From: Microvirga sp. SRT01
Lineage (GTDB): Bacteria > Pseudomonadota > Alphaproteobacteria > Sphingomonadales > Sphingomonadaceae
Assembly: GCA_018139225.1 (NCBI GenBank)
Contig: JAGSNX010000001.1
Coordinates: 186,001 to 250,000, forward strand
Length of the DNA stretch: 64,000 nt
Direction: 5' to 3'
The notes under the pieces: model-generated
Seen by the model: the letters and a program-made list of their open reading frames with translations, nothing else
The model's database searches: none
Told to the model about the DNA's origin: nothing
Shown: piece after piece, positions 61,430 through 64,000 of the stretch
Layout of the letters: every line of letters begins with the position of its first letter
Numbering within the stretch: the stretch's first letter is position 1
Program-made: the position numbers and the translations under genes

Positions 61430-61906
61430 ATGCGACTCGACCTGACCCCCTATCGCCGTTCGACCATCGGCTTCGACCGGCTGTTCGACCTTCTCGAAAC
61501 CAACGCGCGCGGCGCGGCGGCCGAGAACTACCCGCCCTTCAACCTCGAACGGATCGCCGACGACCGTTACCGCATCACGCTGGCGGTGGCTGGCTTCGGT
61601 CGCGACGAGATCGAGATCACCGCACAGCAGAACATGCTGCTCGTCGCGGGGAAGAAGGACGACAAACCGAACGCCAACTTCGTCCATGTCGGTATCGCGA
61701 CCCGCTCGTTCGAGCGCCGCTTCGAACTCGCGGACTTCGTGTTCGTGGAGGATGCGCGGCTGAACGACGGCCTGCTTGTCATCGACCTCGTCCGCGAGGT
61801 TCCGGAGGCGATGAAGCCGAAGAGCATCGCGATCAAGACGGGCGCACCGCTGGCCGCCGTCGAGGCGAGCGACACCGCCGCTCACGACGAGGCACAGGCC
61901 GCGTAA
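61430..61906 (+). CDS. Small heat-shock protein, Hsp20 family (IbpA-like)
   Basis: A 158-residue holdase chaperone. The N-terminal arm (MRLDLTPYRRSTIGFDRLFDLLE) leads to an alpha-crystallin domain (about 35-130) with NLERIADDRYRITLAVAGFGRDEIEITAQQ, and a C-terminal tail rich in Ala. The IxI-type motif is represented by SIAIK. It binds unfolding proteins during heat stress. GGAGG lies seven bases before ATG 61430. An in-frame ATG at 61238 crosses the promoter and hairpin and is not used. An intrinsic terminator follows. Confidence 0.93.
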   Translation: MRLDLTPYRRSTIGFDRLFDLLETNARGAAAENYPPFNLERIADDRYRITLAVAGFGRDEIEITAQQNMLLVAGKKDDKPNANFVHVGIATRSFERRFELADFVFVEDARLNDGLLVIDLVREVPEAMKPKSIAIKTGAPLAAVEASDTAAHDEAQAA

Positions 61907-61946
61907 CAAGCTCGGCGCCTGTTTCTCCCTTTTCCAGGCGTCGCGG

Positions 61947-61983
61947 GGCGTCCGGGCCGAAAGGTCCGGGCGCCTTCGTTTTA
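61947..61983 (+). terminator. Rho-independent terminator of hsp20
   Basis: A 12 bp stem (GGCGTCCGGGCC with its complement, two G-T pairs) with a GAAA tetraloop is followed by TTCGTTTT. It lies 40 bases after the hsp20 stop and just before the end of the convergent pyrG. Confidence 0.88.
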
Positions 61984-61986
61984 GGA

Positions 61987-63621
<1,635 letters not shown>

Positions 63622-63662
63622 GGGACAGAACGCCTAGCTTGGATGGGGCACGCGCGACAAGC

Positions 63663-63682
63663 GCCCGCGAACGTGCGCGGGC
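63663..63682 (-). terminator. Hairpin in the secG-pyrG spacer
   Basis: GCCCGCG-AACGTG-CGCGGGC, a perfect 7 bp stem, lies between the secG stop and the pyrG start on their strand. Only GCTTGTC follows, so termination would be partial at most. Confidence 0.4.
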
Positions 63683-63709
63683 ACCGGTCCGACGATTTGC
63701 GATGAAGTG

Positions 63710-64000
63710 TTAGTTGGCGAGCGGGACCGAGGCGTTGTCCGCCGGGCTGCCCGGACCGACCGCGACGGGCGCGCCGGCACCGGTCGTCACCTGACCCTTG
63801 GCCGGGGTGTTCGGCACCGCATTGTTCTGCGGTGCCGGCGCAGTTGGACGACGGGCCAGCGAGGTATCGATCGTCGTCACCCGGCGCGTCGCGGAATAGC
63901 CGGCGAGCACGATCGAGAACACGACGAACACCGTGGCCAGCACGGAGGTCGCCCGCGTCAGGAAATCGGCCGCACCGCGCGCGGACATCAGGCCCGACGG
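63710..64000 (-). CDS. secG: Preprotein translocase subunit SecG (partial, N-terminus outside window)
   Basis: The visible 96 residues begin PSGLMSARGAADFLTRAT, a conserved cytoplasmic loop of SecG, followed by the second membrane helix (VLATVFVVFSIVLAGYS) and a long Pro/Ala/Gly/Asn-rich tail ending SVPLAN. The first helix and start codon lie beyond the window edge. The internal ATG at 63988 is not the start. SecG assists SecYE in protein export. It lies before pyrG, as usual. Confidence 0.9.
   Translation of the reverse strand, partial: PSGLMSARGAADFLTRATSVLATVFVVFSIVLAGYSATRRVTTIDTSLARRPTAPAPQNNAVPNTPAKGQVTTGAGAPVAVGPGSPADNASVPLAN

Overview
The window is a 64 kb piece of a GC-rich alphaproteobacterial chromosome, almost certainly a sphingomonad (Sphingomonas or a close relative). 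Evidence: an Hfq made of two fused Sm domains, a SGNH hydrolase with a PEP-CTERM tail, a large TonB-dependent receptor, NtrY/NtrX next to hfq-hflX, and GTTC-N7-GTTC type SOS boxes. In addition the usual bamA-skp-lpxD-fabZ-lpxA-lpxB cluster is reduced to bamA-skp-fabZ, as expected in a lineage that makes glycosphingolipids instead of lipopolysaccharide. Nearly everything is chromosomal core. I see no phage, transposase, plasmid or CRISPR genes.

Layout. 1-3.6 kb (+): end of ntrY, ntrX, tandem hfq, hflX. 3.6-11.3 kb (-): a tightly packed unit mltB, dac, holB, metG, tatD, metallo-beta-lactamase-fold hydrolase, retropepsin-like protease, mazG. 11.4 kb: tRNA-Ser(UGA), then rpmE (-). 11.9-23.1 kb (-): the translation/envelope superoperon rpsB, tsf, pyrH, frr, uppS, cdsA, dxr, rseP, bamA, skp, fabZ. 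23.4-25.2 kb: a small membrane-protein gene on + with a probable LexA box, facing psd-pssA (-). 25.3-30.7 kb: PEP-CTERM SGNH hydrolase, icd, a small membrane protein, a CPA2 antiporter and a repeat protein. 30.8-39.4 kb (-): alaS and recA separated by a 4.7 kb block (M24 peptidase, dicarboxylate/amino-acid symporter, glutathione transferase, methyltransferase) flanked by direct repeats. 39.6-43.9 kb (-): ispE, TPR protein, ETF-ubiquinone oxidoreductase. 44-48.8 kb (+): UDG-like protein, lytic transglycosylase, moaB, an SOS-boxed radical SAM gene and a 40-residue acidic protein. 49-58.2 kb: acyl-CoA synthetase and dnaE (-), hdeD (+), then glutathione peroxidase, acetyltransferase, lolD and lolC/E (-). 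58.2-64 kb: a structured-RNA candidate, a TonB receptor (-), hsp20 (+), pyrG (-) and secG (-, cut by the window end).

Strongest observations. (1) Three SOS boxes: recA, a PA0069-type radical SAM gene whose promoter predicts a leaderless mRNA, and an unrecognised 79-83 residue single-helix membrane protein that could be a new SOS effector. (2) A 99 bp nested palindromic repeat sits in frame inside dnaE and adds about 35 residues at a predicted beta-hairpin turn. Related nested palindromes lie in at least five intergenic spots. (3) A two-domain Hfq. (4) Direct repeats 60 bp from recA and 61 bp from alaS that bracket a probable insertion. (5) A three-way-junction RNA candidate upstream of lolC. 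Coordinates of starts were adjusted by hand from ribosome-binding sites, overlaps and family alignments recalled from memory. No database search was possible.
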